Shown piece by piece: positions 1 to 13,397 of a DNA stretch of 64,000 nucleotides; the first letter of the stretch is position 1, and each line of letters starts with the position of its first letter. The notes under the pieces are model-generated. The model saw only the letters and a list, made by a program, of their open reading frames with translations. It did no database searches and was not told the origin of the DNA. The DNA is from Deinococcus betulae (GTDB lineage Bacteria > Deinococcota > Deinococci > Deinococcales > Deinococcaceae). Both the position numbers and the translations under genes were made by a program. Where the stretch lies: positions 15,798 to 79,797 of the forward strand of contig NZ_JAIQXU010000022.1 in the NCBI RefSeq assembly GCF_020166395.1, written 5' to 3'.

Positions 1-359
<359 letters not shown>

Positions 360-464
360 ATCTTGGCCGCATGATACGCCGGCGAGTGTCATGCTCACGG
401 CACGCCCACTTGAACCCGGTCAAAACATGGCAACCCCGGCGCTCCCCACCGCGTACCGTGGGGC

Positions 465-680
465 ATGAGCGGATTCTCAGTCGGATCGTTCTCGTTCAGC
501 CGCAGCGGTCACAGGGGCGGCTTTATGCGCCACAGCAGCCACAGCAGTCATAAGCGGCATCACTACGGTGCCGGCGGGCACCACCGTCAGGTGCGCCGTT
601 CGGGCTGCCTGGGGATCTTCGTGGTGGCGGCCCTGGCGGCTGGTGGGTCGCTGACGGGGCTCGTCTCGCTGCTGGCCTAA
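465..680 (+). CDS. small His/Ser-rich protein with C-terminal membrane segment
   Basis: A 71-residue product I do not recognise. The first 45 residues are rich in His, Ser, Gly and Arg and strongly basic; about residues 48-70 form one hydrophobic segment, so it may be a small tail-anchored membrane protein. A TACCGT box (454-459) lies 5 nt before the ATG, consistent with a leaderless transcript, and there is no Shine-Dalgarno. The stop is only 3 nt before the TTG start of the next gene, which suggests co-transcription. No function can be inferred. Confidence 0.5.
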   Translation: MSGFSVGSFSFSRSGHRGGFMRHSSHSSHKRHHYGAGGHHRQVRRSGCLGIFVVAALAAGGSLTGLVSLLA

Positions 681-683
681 AGC

Positions 684-1673
684 TTGCTGCGGCGCGCCTT
701 CGCCTTTGTCGCTGACCAGGCGGCCACCCGGCGCAGTCAGGCCCCAGCGTGCGGTGTGCGGGCGTGGCCGCCAGAGCTGCGCGCTGCCTTTCCTGGGGCG
801 CGGCCCGTCGAAAGCTGGACGGGGGAGGGGGCCGCCTTTGCCCGGTACCGCAGCGGGCGCGGCCCCCTGTTTCTGAAATACATTCCGGCGGGCTGGCGCG
901 ATGCCCGCGCGGCCGAGCGTTTGCGCCGCGAGGCTGCTTACCTGCGGGATCTGGCCCCTCTGGCGCCGGTGGCCCACGCGCCGCACCTGCACGACGCGGC
1001 CAGCCAGGCGCAGCCTCTGGCCCACCTCCTGACCCGCGACCTGACCGACGAGACCACCGGCTGGGGCTGGTTTCAGACCGATGCCCAGCGGGAACAGGGC
1101 CTGCATGATGTGGTTCGCCTGCTGGCGCAGCTGCATGCGTTCTGGGCGGGGCCGGGGCAGGCTCATCTGCGTGGCCCCTGGGTCTGGCAGCCCGCGTCCG
1201 TGGTCCGGAGGCAGCCTCAGACAGACGGCCTGCCTGAAGCGGTGCGGGGCGCTGTGCTGGCGGCCGCACGTGACCTGCCTGCGCTGCTGGAGCGCGCCCC
1301 CGTCTGGACGCTGGTTCACGGGGACATTCACGCCGGGCAGGTGCTGTGGCCGCGTGGTGGCGCCCCCGCTATCCTGATTGACTACGGCCAGGTACATCCC
1401 AGCCTGCCCGGCGAGGACCTCGCGCATCTGCTGGCTCTGCGGCTGGACCCGGCCGAACGCGCCCGCCTGGGGCCGGAACTGCGGGACGCTTACCAAGCGG
1501 CGCTGGCTGAAGCCGGGCTGCCGCTGAGCCGCACCGAACTGGCCGCGCAGGAACGGGCGGGCCTGGCCATCAACGTGCTGTCTACGGCGCGGCAGGCACG
1601 GCGCCGCCAGAGCAGAGGTGTGCAGCAGGCGCTTGAAGCTGCCGCTCAGGCGTGGTGGGAAGGGGAGGCGTAA
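684..1673 (+). CDS. aminoglycoside-phosphotransferase-fold kinase-like protein
   Basis: A 329-residue protein of the APH/choline kinase fold. About residues 211-220 read HGDIHAGQ, matching the catalytic loop HGDxHxxN except that Gln replaces the metal-binding Asn. About 20 residues later IDYGQ fits the metal-binding Asp motif (usually DWE or DFG). These motifs suggest an ATP-dependent small-molecule kinase. The substrate is unknown, and family membership alone does not imply antibiotic resistance. The first in-frame start is TTG, 3 nt after the preceding stop with no Shine-Dalgarno, so translation may be coupled; a later start is possible. The Asn-to-Gln change may reduce or alter activity. 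Confidence 0.75.
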   Translation: MLRRAFAFVADQAATRRSQAPACGVRAWPPELRAAFPGARPVESWTGEGAAFARYRSGRGPLFLKYIPAGWRDARAAERLRREAAYLRDLAPLAPVAHAPHLHDAASQAQPLAHLLTRDLTDETTGWGWFQTDAQREQGLHDVVRLLAQLHAFWAGPGQAHLRGPWVWQPASVVRRQPQTDGLPEAVRGAVLAAARDLPALLERAPVWTLVHGDIHAGQVLWPRGGAPAILIDYGQVHPSLPGEDLAHLLALRLDPAERARLGPELRDAYQAALAEAGLPLSRTELAAQERAGLAINVLSTARQARRRQSRGVQQALEAAAQAWWEGEA

Positions 1674-2075
1674 GGAGCGAGCAGAGCTGTGGGGGCAGAC
1701 TCTGCTAAGCGCTTATCGTGACCCGGTTCAGGTCGGGCGATTTCAGAGCAGCATCTCAGCTCGCCACGACACAAAGGCAGTGAGAAATTGCTGGTCGAGT
1801 GGGTGATCATAGGAAAGCTGTGCGACTGAGCGAATGAACGCCACTTACGACAGCCTTCGGTGGAATCTTCAGGAGAAACCACTCAAGTCGAGCGAGCGGG
1901 TTTATCGGTAGAAGAGAACAGAGGATACAGGTCCTGAACATGCAGTTCACAGCCCAGATGACAGTTGTATCAATCGTTGGCCCGCGCGAGGGCGACTGAG
2001 TGGTGGGAGTGATGCACCGATTCTGAAGCCAGTGACAGGCGCTTCGCCGCTCTCAGGGGACCCATCAGAGACGGC
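1674..2075. other. gene-free stretch with one hairpin
   Basis: No convincing coding frame on either strand. Directly after the phosphotransferase stop is a perfect 7-bp inverted repeat (1680-1686 with 1700-1706, AGCAGAG/CTCTGCT). It may help end that transcript, although no T-run follows. The remainder has lower GC than the neighbouring genes and shows nothing recognisable. Confidence 0.4.
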
Positions 2076-3749
2076 TTAGGCCAGCTCACCCAGCAGTTCA
2101 CGCGCATGGTGCAGCGCGGCCTCGCTGGTGTTACCGCTGAGCATCCGGGCGATCTCTTCCAGGCGTTCGGAGGCGTCGAGAAGGCGCACGCGGCTGACGG
2201 TGCGGCCTCCCTCAACATATTTTTCGACCTTGTAATGGTGATCGGCCTGGGCGGCAATCTGGGCCAGGTGGGTGACCACCAGCACCTGCCGGGTGCGCGC
2301 CAGCTGCCGCAGCTGGGCGGCCACCGCGTGTGCGGCGCTGCCACCAATCCCGGCGTCCACCTCGTCAAAGACCACGGCGGGTGTGTCGGCTCCCAGTACG
2401 GTGCTGATGGCCAGCATCACGCGCGAGAGTTCGCCGCCCGAGGCCACGTCGGCCAGGGGAGCCAACTCCTCGCCAGGGTTAGCGGTGAAATGCAGCGTCA
2501 CGTCGCTCAGGCCCGAAGACGCCGGCTCGGTGTGGGGCGTCAGGTGAAAGGTCAAGCGCGCGTGCGGCATGCCCAGCTGCCGAATGACGGCCAGCAGCGC
2601 CTCGGCCAGCGGCGGCCCCTGTTCGGCGCGGGCCTCATCCAGGGTGTGGCCCGCCGCCAGCAGGTCGGCATGCAGGCGCTCCACATCGGCGTCCAGGGTG
2701 CCGGCGTCCTGCTCGTCCTTGGTCAGAGTGGCCAGCTCGGTCTCGACCTGGGCATGAAAGGTGAGCACGTCGTCCAGGGTCGGGCCGTACTTGGCGCGCA
2801 GCTTGCTCAGGGCGCCCAGGCGGCCTTCCACGCGCGCCAGTTCCTCGGGGTCAGGGGCCTGATCCTCGGCCACGCCGCGCAACTCGCCGACCACAGCCTG
2901 AATACTGCTCAGGGCGTCTTTGAGTTCGCGCTGGAGCTGGGCACTGGTCTCGTCGTAGCGGGCGCTGGTGTTCAGGGCGCGGGCGGCCTCGTTGAGAAAG
3001 CCGAGGGCGTTCTCGTCGCCGTCGCTCAGCAAGTTCAGGGCGGCGGCGGCGCTCTGGGCAATAGTGTCGAGGTTGGACAGCCGTGTCAGGTCAGCCTGGA
3101 GGGGGTCTTCCTCGCCGGGCTGCGGGGCCACCTCGGCGATCTCGCGTGTCTGAAACTGCAGGAGGTCCAGCTGCCGGGCGCGGTCGCGCTCGCTGGCGCG
3201 CAGGGCCTCCAGGCGGGCGCGGGCGTCGGTCCAGGCGCGGTAGGCGCTGGCATAAGCAGCGGCCTGGGCCGGGAGCTGCCGGTCCAGCAGCGCCCGCTGA
3301 TTGGCTGGGGTCAAGAGGCTGACCGCGCTGTGCTGCCAGTGGATGGTCAGGCGGCGCTGCGCCCAGTCCTGCAGTTCGCGCAGGCTGACGACCTCGCCGT
3401 CCAGCCGGGCCGTGCTGCGGCCCTGGGTGGTCACGCGGCGGCTGGCCACGTCGTCGGCCCAGAAGCCGGTCACCAGCAGGTCGCTTTCCCCGCTGCGAAT
3501 CAGGTCGGTGTTGGTGCGCGCGCCCAGCAGCAGCCCCAGGGCGTCCACGATGATGCTCTTGCCGGCGCCGGTTTCACCAGTAAAGACGCTCAGGCCAGCG
3601 CCGAAGTCCAGTTCCAGCGCCTCAATGGTGGCCAGATGCCGCACCTCCAACCGCGACAGCGGAAGGGAGGCAGGCGGAATGAGGGCGGCCGCTGGGGACG
3701 GCGGAGCCTCGGCAGGGGCGGTGGCGCGCGCGCGGGCCTTACGGGTCAC
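2076..3749 (-). CDS. recN: DNA repair protein RecN (SMC-like ATPase)
   Basis: RecN is an SMC-like ATPase recruited early to double-strand breaks, a repair route important in Deinococcus. The 557-residue product has Walker A GETGAGKS at about residues 58-65, a long central helical region expected to form a coiled coil, the ABC signature ASGGELSR near the C-terminal third, and Walker B VVFDEVDAGIGG. I chose the GTG at 3749 because a TAGACT box (3757-3762) ends 7 nt upstream, the leaderless arrangement seen throughout this window. The frame is open further upstream to an ATG at 4004, but that extension is low-complexity. About 30 extra residues precede the ATPase head compared with typical RecN. 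No palindromic radiation-response motif is visible upstream. Confidence 0.95.
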   Translation of the reverse strand: MTRKARARATAPAEAPPSPAAALIPPASLPLSRLEVRHLATIEALELDFGAGLSVFTGETGAGKSIIVDALGLLLGARTNTDLIRSGESDLLVTGFWADDVASRRVTTQGRSTARLDGEVVSLRELQDWAQRRLTIHWQHSAVSLLTPANQRALLDRQLPAQAAAYASAYRAWTDARARLEALRASERDRARQLDLLQFQTREIAEVAPQPGEEDPLQADLTRLSNLDTIAQSAAAALNLLSDGDENALGFLNEAARALNTSARYDETSAQLQRELKDALSSIQAVVGELRGVAEDQAPDPEELARVEGRLGALSKLRAKYGPTLDDVLTFHAQVETELATLTKDEQDAGTLDADVERLHADLLAAGHTLDEARAEQGPPLAEALLAVIRQLGMPHARLTFHLTPHTEPASSGLSDVTLHFTANPGEELAPLADVASGGELSRVMLAISTVLGADTPAVVFDEVDAGIGGSAAHAVAAQLRQLARTRQVLVVTHLAQIAAQADHHYKVEKYVEGGRTVSRVRLLDASERLEEIARMLSGNTSEAALHHARELLGELA

Positions 3750-4062
3750 GCCCCCGAGTCTACCCCGCGCGCCTGGACCCCGATTGGAATGGAGTGGGGA
3801 AAAACAGGAGAGGGGGTGCAGCCACCTGAGCAGCCCCTCTATGGAGGAAGTGATAGAAGAGGCGGCCTGAGTGCGCCTTATTCGGCTACGCCCGACCTGA
3901 GCCATAAGGCCCAGGCGACGCCCCACGGCACGCACTCCGAACATGAAACCGCCGTTACAGTCCCCCCATATTTCGCTGCCGCGTGCGGCAGACAATGGCG
4001 GCACTGTTCACCTGTCCATCCCCGGAGTGGCTGGGAGGACGAGGTGAAAAAGGAGTGACCCT
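3750..4062. other. intergenic region between divergent recN and the Ala-rich gene
   Basis: It holds the recN -10 box (3757-3762) at its left end and the Shine-Dalgarno AAGGAG immediately before the ATG at 4063 at its right end. The long frames crossing it are extensions of shadows and lack motifs. A promoter for the rightward gene could not be assigned with confidence. Confidence 0.4.
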
Positions 4063-5226
4063 ATGACCCATGAATCGACTGGCGGCGTGAGCAAGCGCAG
4101 CCTGCTGCTGCTGGGGGGCCTAGCGGCCCTGGCCCTGAACAAAGACACGCGCCGCGCCCTGGTGGACGGCAGCCGCAATGCCTGGACCGGGACTCAGGAC
4201 ACCCTGAGCGGGACCGTGGCCCCGGCCCTGCTGACAGCCGCCGCCCACGCCCGCGACGCCGCTCTGCAAGGCGCGCATCAGGTCTCGGACGTGGTCAGTC
4301 ACACGGCCCAGACCCTGCGGGAGGAAGGCCTGCCCCGCGCCAGCGCCCTGCTGGGCAGCGCAGTTGAAGGTGCTGGTGTGCTGGCAGGCAGTGCCCAGGA
4401 ACGCGCCCTGCACCTGGCCGGCGAGGCAGGAGAGGTCACGCGCCAGGCCGCCACGCTTAGCGGTCACCGGGCGCAGCAGGTGTGGCAGGCGGCGCAGGCC
4501 GGCGCCGGACACACCATTCAGGACGCCCAGAGCGCCGGGCGCGAGCTGCTGGCGACCGTCCAGGACCGTGTGGGGCACGCCTTGCACGAAGCCGCCGACG
4601 GCGCCGAGGCCCGCAAACGCCGCGCCGAGCGCACCCTGCGCCAGGCCCGCCGCGACGCGCTGCGCGAGTTACAAAGTGGCCGCAAAGTGCTGAAGAGTCA
4701 CCAGCTGGAAAAGGCCGTGGCCAAGCGCGTCGCGCCACTGGAAAAGAAACTGACCCAGGAGCTCAAGCTGCTGGACAAACAGGCCAGGCATGCCCGCCGC
4801 GATGACCGGCACGGCTCGGGTGTGGGCGGCGGCCTGGTGGCCCTGGCCCTGCTGGGGACCGGCATCGTGGTGCTAGCACGGGTGCCTGCTGCCCGGCAGG
4901 GCATCTTGAACGCCGTCGAGGGTGTCAATCCCGACGCCGCCGAAGCCCTGCGCAAGGCCGGCCGTGACGCCCGGAACCTCATTGGCACCGCCTGGCTGGA
5001 GCGGATTGAGGAAGAGAAGGTGACCCCAGCCCCCGGCGCGGCGCGCAGCACCCAGGCCGCCACGACCGGCGCCACCTGGGGCGGGGCCGTGGCGCCTGAC
5101 GCCCCGGCAGCCGCCAGGACAGCGGCGGAAACTGAGAAAGCCAGTTCAGAGGCGACTCAAGTTAAGAAGGACGACGCGCCCAAAGCCGAGGCCAAAGGCA
5201 CCAAGCCCGCCAACCCCACCAACTAA
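4063..5226 (+). CDS. Ala-rich, helical, membrane-anchored protein of unknown function
   Basis: A 387-residue protein dominated by Ala, Arg, Gln and Glu. A hydrophobic stretch (about residues 13-25) near the N-terminus and a second, better membrane segment (about 250-275) flank a long helix-forming region that resembles the amphipathic repeats of LEA or apolipoprotein-like proteins. The C-terminal tail is Ala/Pro/Lys-rich and probably disordered. A strong Shine-Dalgarno (AAGGAG) precedes the ATG, so this gene is not leaderless, and a GC-rich terminator follows. By composition it could have a stress or desiccation role, but that is inference only; I do not recognise the family. Confidence 0.7.
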   Translation: MTHESTGGVSKRSLLLLGGLAALALNKDTRRALVDGSRNAWTGTQDTLSGTVAPALLTAAAHARDAALQGAHQVSDVVSHTAQTLREEGLPRASALLGSAVEGAGVLAGSAQERALHLAGEAGEVTRQAATLSGHRAQQVWQAAQAGAGHTIQDAQSAGRELLATVQDRVGHALHEAADGAEARKRRAERTLRQARRDALRELQSGRKVLKSHQLEKAVAKRVAPLEKKLTQELKLLDKQARHARRDDRHGSGVGGGLVALALLGTGIVVLARVPAARQGILNAVEGVNPDAAEALRKAGRDARNLIGTAWLERIEEEKVTPAPGAARSTQAATTGATWGGAVAPDAPAAARTAAETEKASSEATQVKKDDAPKAEAKGTKPANPTN

Positions 5227-5240
5227 GCGAGCGTTCTCAC

Positions 5241-5283
5241 GCGCCGTCTGCCCAGTCTGGGCGGCGGCGCTTTTGCGTTTTCA
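5241..5283 (+). terminator. rho-independent terminator after the Ala-rich gene
   Basis: A GC-rich hairpin (arms around 5241-5253 and 5258-5270, with small imperfections) is followed by TTTTGCGTTTT. It lies 14 nt after the stop at 5226. Confidence 0.8.
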
Positions 5284-5437
5284 GTCGCAAAGGATGTGGC
5301 TCTGGTGTCCATCTTGAATGGACAGACTGTTTAGCAGATGTGTCTTCTGTGTGGCCTCAGGTTGGCAGAGGAGAGGCCAGAACGTTGTCTAGCTGGCTCT
5401 TGTCAGGTTTCGGCCATTCTGGGTCAGTCCACTGCCT

Positions 5438-5473
5438 TTGTTCCCTGAGATGTGACACCACTAAAGTTGGTGT
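5438..5473 (+). promoter_or_regulatory. putative pckA promoter with overlapping palindrome
   Basis: TTGTTC (5438-5443) and TAAAGT (5462-5467) are separated by 18 nt. The -10 lies in the centre of an inverted repeat ACACCA-N7-TGGTGT (5455-5460 and 5468-5473). A repressor bound there would block RNA polymerase. The start predicted from this -10 leaves a leader of about 90 nt before the pckA Shine-Dalgarno. Both elements are read directly; the regulatory role is inference. Confidence 0.45.
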
Positions 5474-5564
5474 GGAACCGTTTCCTGAGCGACAATTCCG
5501 GGAACGCTTCGCACACGAACTCCTGTCTTTCCCGGTCCACAGAGGCCGCGCCCCGGAGGTTTCC

Positions 5565-7151
<1,587 letters not shown>

Positions 7152-7167
7152 GCAAAAAGGCGGAGGG

Positions 7168-7200
7168 AGGCGTCAGGGGATTGCTCCCCTGGCGCCTTTC
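7168..7200 (+). terminator. terminator after pckA
   Basis: A hairpin of GGCG.CAGGGG paired with CCCCTGGCGCC (7169-7196, one mismatch) is followed by TTTC. It starts 17 nt after the pckA stop. Confidence 0.8.
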
Positions 7201-7326
7201 GTATACAGGGGCCGCTAAGAGAACGGTGCCCCTGTGAAGAGGAGCTGATGCCGAGCCGCGAGCAGGGCGCCGTGCTGGTTGACCCCTCTGGTCGTCAGGC
7301 GCGCTTCCCTTCCTGCCGTGTCCTTT

Positions 7327-7367
7327 CAAAACAAAAAACAGACCTCAGGGCATCATCCTGAGGTCTG
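7327..7367 (-). terminator. terminator of the malEFG-type operon
   Basis: A perfect 11-bp stem (7339-7349 with 7357-7367, CAGACCTCAGG/CCTGAGGTCTG). On the minus strand it is followed by TTTTTTG and TTTT (7338 downwards). It lies 32 nt after the last gene of the ABC operon. Confidence 0.92.
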
Positions 7368-7398
7368 TCTTGAAGGAGAACGATCCGTCGGCTGAGGC

Positions 7399-10187
<2,789 letters not shown>

Positions 10188-10449
10188 GTGGCGTCGAGAC
10201 CTCCCTGGCGTAAGTGCCGGCGTGGAACGAAAAGGAAGTGAACCGCCGTGTCAAGAATGGGTGTCTGTACGGTACTCCACAGGATGCCCAGACACGTCAG
10301 GTTAAGGAAGTCACCGTTCATCTTCCGGTGAACAGAGGGAAAAAGACGTGGCGGCAGCACTGGAGCGGTTCCGGCACTTTCCTGGAAACGCGGAATGTGT
10401 GCCGTCACGTTCTGAATGGCCAGCACAAGGCCCTGGGCCTGGGCCGCAC
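10188..10449. other. rest of the malE-malF intergenic region
   Basis: Beyond the two hairpins I see no gene. A separate malF promoter is possible in this 260-nt space, but no convincing -35/-10 pair was found. Confidence 0.35.
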
Positions 10450-10518
10450 AAAAATGTCCGGCGGCGGCAGGGACCGCCGGGCCGGACAACCGGGGGAACA
10501 CGCCGGGCATGTTCCCCC
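10450..10518 (-). terminator. tandem hairpins after malE (partial terminator or mRNA stabiliser)
   Basis: Reading the minus strand after the malE stop, the first element is a perfect 9-bp stem GGGGGAACA/TGTTCCCCC (10492-10518). Next comes a GC-rich stem starting GTCCGGC and ending GCCGGAC (10456-10487), followed by TTTTT (10454-10450). The second is a textbook terminator but lies inside the operon. It would allow partial readthrough to malF and malG and high malE expression, as is known for binding-protein operons. Confidence 0.8.
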
Positions 10519-10527
10519 AGAGAGGCA

Positions 10528-11709
10528 TTACTTGATGTTGCTGTTAATTTCCTGCACGGCCTTGTCCAGAATCTGCGAGTAGTTCTGGTTGGCCTTTTGC
10601 ACGCTCTGGGCAATGGCGCTGCTCCAGGGGCTCCAGACGGCGCCCATCTGGGGCACGTTGGGCATGGGGGTGCCGGCGCTGATGCTCTTGCCGAAGCCCA
10701 CGACCACGGGGTCGGTCTTCAGCTTGGTGCGGGCCGAGAGGCTGACCGGGATGCGGCCGCCCGCCTTGTTAAAGGCCACCTGCGCGTCGCTGGCAGAGAT
10801 CTGCTTGGCAAATTGAGCCGCCACGGCCTTCTGCTTGCTGTAGGCGTTCATCATGGTGCCCTGCACGCCCACGAAGGGGCTCCACTTGCCGCTGGCGCCG
10901 GGAGGGGTGGGGAAGGTGGCGATGCCGTAGTCAATGCCCGCCTTCTTGATGTCTCCCATGTCCCAGGGGCCGGTCAGGAACATCGCCAGGCGGCCGTCCA
11001 CGAAGGCGCTCTTGGCGGCGCCGCCGTCCACACCTTCAGGAACGAGGTTGTACTTGTAGCGCAGGTCGTTCAGGAACGCGCTGGCCTTGTCGGCGCCCGT
11101 GTTGGCCAGGCCCACGTCCTTGACGTTCAGGGTGCCGCTGTTGTTCTTGAACACATAGCCGCCGTACGCGCTGATGATGCCGTACTGCATGTAGGCGTTG
11201 CTCAGGTCGGCCAGGTAACCGAACTTGCCGCTGCCCGTGTTCTTCTGGGCGGCAGCCAGAAACTGCGTCCAGTTGGTCGGCGCCGTGGCCACCAGTTTCT
11301 TGTTGTACACCACGGCCACGGCTTCGGCGAACATGGGGATACCGAACAGTTTGCCCTGGTAAGTCATGGCGTTCAGACCGGTCTTGTCGTAGTCGGTGCG
11401 CGAGGTCACGTACTTGTCCATCGGCTCGATGACGCCGGCGGCGGCCAGCTGGCCCAGGCGGTCCTGGGGCAGGGTGGTCACGAGGTCAGGGCCCTGGCCC
11501 TTGGGGGCGCTCTGAATGAGCTTGTCAGGAATTTGATCAAACGGCACCGTCACCAGATTGACCGTGTGGCCGGTCTTGGCCTTGAACTGCGCGGCCTGTG
11601 TGCGCAGCCAGCCCAGCTCGGCGTCCCCGAAGTGCGACCAGACCGTGATGGTCGCGGCGCTGGCTTGACCCAGCAGAGCAAGAGACAGAACCGTCAGTGC
11701 TTTTTTCAT
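10528..11709 (-). CDS. malE: maltose-type ABC transporter solute-binding protein
   Basis: Exported binding protein delivering sugar to MalF/MalG. The 393-residue product starts MKKALTVLSLALLGQASA, a clean signal peptide with a probable cleavage after ASA, followed by the family pattern ITVWSHFGDAE. The body matches family 1 extracellular binding proteins (maltose/maltodextrin group), including FDQIPDKLIQSAPKGQGPDL and the C-terminal AWSPWSSAI-like region. The ATG at 11709 is preceded by AAAGGAG. Upstream lie a palindrome and a near-consensus promoter. The signal peptide has no lipobox cysteine, so the protein is likely soluble in the periplasm. Confidence 0.92.
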   Translation of the reverse strand: MKKALTVLSLALLGQASAATITVWSHFGDAELGWLRTQAAQFKAKTGHTVNLVTVPFDQIPDKLIQSAPKGQGPDLVTTLPQDRLGQLAAAGVIEPMDKYVTSRTDYDKTGLNAMTYQGKLFGIPMFAEAVAVVYNKKLVATAPTNWTQFLAAAQKNTGSGKFGYLADLSNAYMQYGIISAYGGYVFKNNSGTLNVKDVGLANTGADKASAFLNDLRYKYNLVPEGVDGGAAKSAFVDGRLAMFLTGPWDMGDIKKAGIDYGIATFPTPPGASGKWSPFVGVQGTMMNAYSKQKAVAAQFAKQISASDAQVAFNKAGGRIPVSLSARTKLKTDPVVVGFGKSISAGTPMPNVPQMGAVWSPWSSAIAQSVQKANQNYSQILDKAVQEINSNIK

Positions 11710-11726
11710 AGGGCTCCTTTGTGGGC

Positions 11727-11743
11727 AGCGATTGTGAATCGCT
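11727..11743. promoter_or_regulatory. operator-like palindrome upstream of malE
   Basis: AGCGATT-GTG-AATCGCT is a perfect 7-bp inverted repeat with a 3-nt centre, 17 nt before the malE start codon and overlapping nothing else. It resembles sites bound by sugar-responsive LacI-type repressors. The sequence is certain; the bound regulator is unknown. Confidence 0.6.
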
Positions 11744-11849
11744 TCCAATTGGACATTGCAATTCCCAGGGGCCTTCCACTGTTGGGGGCCGCCTGGCGTG
11801 CCGAGGTGAGCGCCTCGGCGGAGAAGTGTATTCCGGTTGCTCAGAAAAT

Positions 11850-11878
11850 AGTATAGACCTCTGATTCCCGCTTGACAA
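11850..11878 (-). promoter_or_regulatory. malE promoter
   Basis: On the minus strand TTGTCA (11878-11873), a 17-nt spacer and TATACT (11855-11850). This is one of the best housekeeping promoters in the window and gives a leader of about 135 nt that contains the palindrome at 11727-11743. Confidence 0.8.
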
Positions 11879-12003
11879 TGTGCTGAGACCACAGCTTTTT
11901 CACGTCCCAGTCAGTCCTGAGTCACCTTTGACGGGGACAGAGAAGTGGCGTGGCCTCTTCCTGCAAAACCCACAGGTCCACTGATGGCCGAACCCGACGG
12001 GAG

Positions 12004-12045
12004 AAAACAGTTTGAGATGCAGTTGCTCTGGCTTGAAACTGTTTT
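12004..12045. repeat. 10-bp perfect inverted repeat between malE and rsmB
   Basis: AAAACAGTTT (12004-12013) and AAACTGTTTT (12036-12045) with a 22-nt loop, in the roughly 410-nt gene-free stretch between malE and rsmB. A smaller repeat GGCTTG/CAAGCC overlaps its right arm. It could be an operator pair or a relic of a small mobile element; no function is assigned. Nothing else is seen in 11879-12110. Confidence 0.4.
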
Positions 12046-12122
12046 GCAAGCCTTCTTTCAAGGGGTGTGGCCAGCCAGGCCAGGGGGCGTCTGGCCCATG
12101 CGGGGGCGCGTACACTGCCCGG

Positions 12123-13397
12123 ATGACTGACGCCTCTCGCCTGTCCCGTGACCGACCGGGACCTTTCAATCCTGCGCGTGAACTGTCGGTGCGTGTGCTG
12201 CTGCGGGTGCTGGCCGGCGACACCTTTGCCGCGCCTGCACTGGACGCGGCGCTGTCTCAGGCCCGGCTGCCCGGCCGGGACGCTGGCCTGGCCACCCATA
12301 TCGTGTACGGCACGCTGCGGCACCTGCCCAGCCTGAGCAATGCTCTCTTGCCGCTGCTGCGCGGCGAGACCCACCCAAAGGCGCGCGCCCTGTTGCTGGC
12401 CGGTGCCTTCGAGAAACTGTATCTGGAGACGCCGCCGCACGCGGTAGTCAGCGAATATGTGAATCTGGCCCGCACCGCGCGCTTGGCGCCGCCGGGTCTG
12501 GTCAATGCGGTGCTGCGCCGCGTGGAACGCGCGGCCGACGCTGAAAATCAGGAGTTACCGGCCTGGCTGGCGGCGGTGTACCGGGACGCTTACGGCGAGG
12601 CGGCCGGGCGCGTGATGGCCGACCTGCTTCAGCCTCAGCCCCTGTGGCTGAGCCTGTCGGACGCCGGGGTCAGGACGCTGGAAGAGGAAGGCAGCGTGGT
12701 GGAAAGCGGCCCGCAGGGGGTTGACCGCGTGAACCTGGACCGGCCCTTGCGCCAGACCGCTGCCTTTGCCCAGGGGCAGGCCCAGCCGATTAACCCGGCC
12801 AGCCGCGCCTGCGTGGACGCCCTGGGCGACGTGCGGGGCGCGCGGGTGCTGGACCTGGCGGGCGGCGCGGGCGTGAAAGCCGCCATGCTGGCCACCGAGG
12901 GTGCGCAGGTGACCAGTGTGGACATCGAGCCGCGTAAGCACGAGGCGGCGCGCAAGAACCTGCGCCGCCTGGGCCTGAAGGCCGATTTCATCTCGCACGA
13001 CCTGACGCAGCCTCTGCCTCTGGCCCCGGCGCCGTTCGTGCTGCTGGACGCCCCCTGCACGGGCAGCGGCACTCTGCGCAGTCATCCGGAAATCAAGCTG
13101 CGCCTGACCCCGGAAGCCGTGAAGGAGATGGCGCATTTGCAGGCCCAGATGCTGCCCAGCGCCGCCGCTCTGGTGCAGCCAGGGGGCACACTGGTGTATT
13201 CAGTGTGCAGCGTGACGCCCCAGGAGGGGCCAGAGGTGGTGGCGGCGTTCCTGAACACCCACCCCGACTTTGAGGCGCAGGCCGTGCCGAACCTGGAAGT
13301 CCCCAGTGTGCCGGCCGGCCCCGGCGTGCTGACGGTGCCCGAAGGCGGGATAGACGGCTTTTTTATCGCGCGGCTGCGGCGAAAGGGCGGCGACTAA
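12123..13397 (+). CDS. rsmB: 16S rRNA (cytosine-967 C5) methyltransferase, RsmB family
   Basis: The 424-residue protein has an N-terminal NusB-like RNA-binding domain (about 15-150) and a C-terminal SAM-dependent methyltransferase. The SAM loop [10 protein letters not shown], the catalytic motif DAPCTGSG (cysteine near 312) and VYSVCSV (nucleophile cysteine near 361) identify an m5C RNA methyltransferase; the NusB fusion points to RsmB. The ATG at 12123 was chosen because TACACT (12111-12116) ends 6 nt upstream; the frame is open further upstream but without family similarity. The stop overlaps that of the convergent broken gene. Confidence 0.92.
   Translation: MTDASRLSRDRPGPFNPARELSVRVLLRVLAGDTFAAPALDAALSQARLPGRDAGLATHIVYGTLRHLPSLSNALLPLLRGETHPKARALLLAGAFEKLYLETPPHAVVSEYVNLARTARLAPPGLVNAVLRRVERAADAENQELPAWLAAVYRDAYGEAAGRVMADLLQPQPLWLSLSDAGVRTLEEEGSVVESGPQGVDRVNLDRPLRQTAAFAQGQAQPINPASRACVDALGDVRGARVLDLAGGAGVKAAMLATEGAQVTSVDIEPRKHEAARKNLRRLGLKADFISHDLTQPLPLAPAPFVLLDAPCTGSGTLRSHPEIKLRLTPEAVKEMAHLQAQMLPSAAALVQPGGTLVYSVCSVTPQEGPEVVAAFLNTHPDFEAQAVPNLEVPSVPAGPGVLTVPEGGIDGFFIARLRRKGGD

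Noticed and set aside
2106..4058. 650-residue open frame on the plus strand opposite recN
   Set aside because: It is the complement of a well-supported recN with high GC; no start signal, no domain and repetitive Gly/Gln/Val composition typical of shadows.
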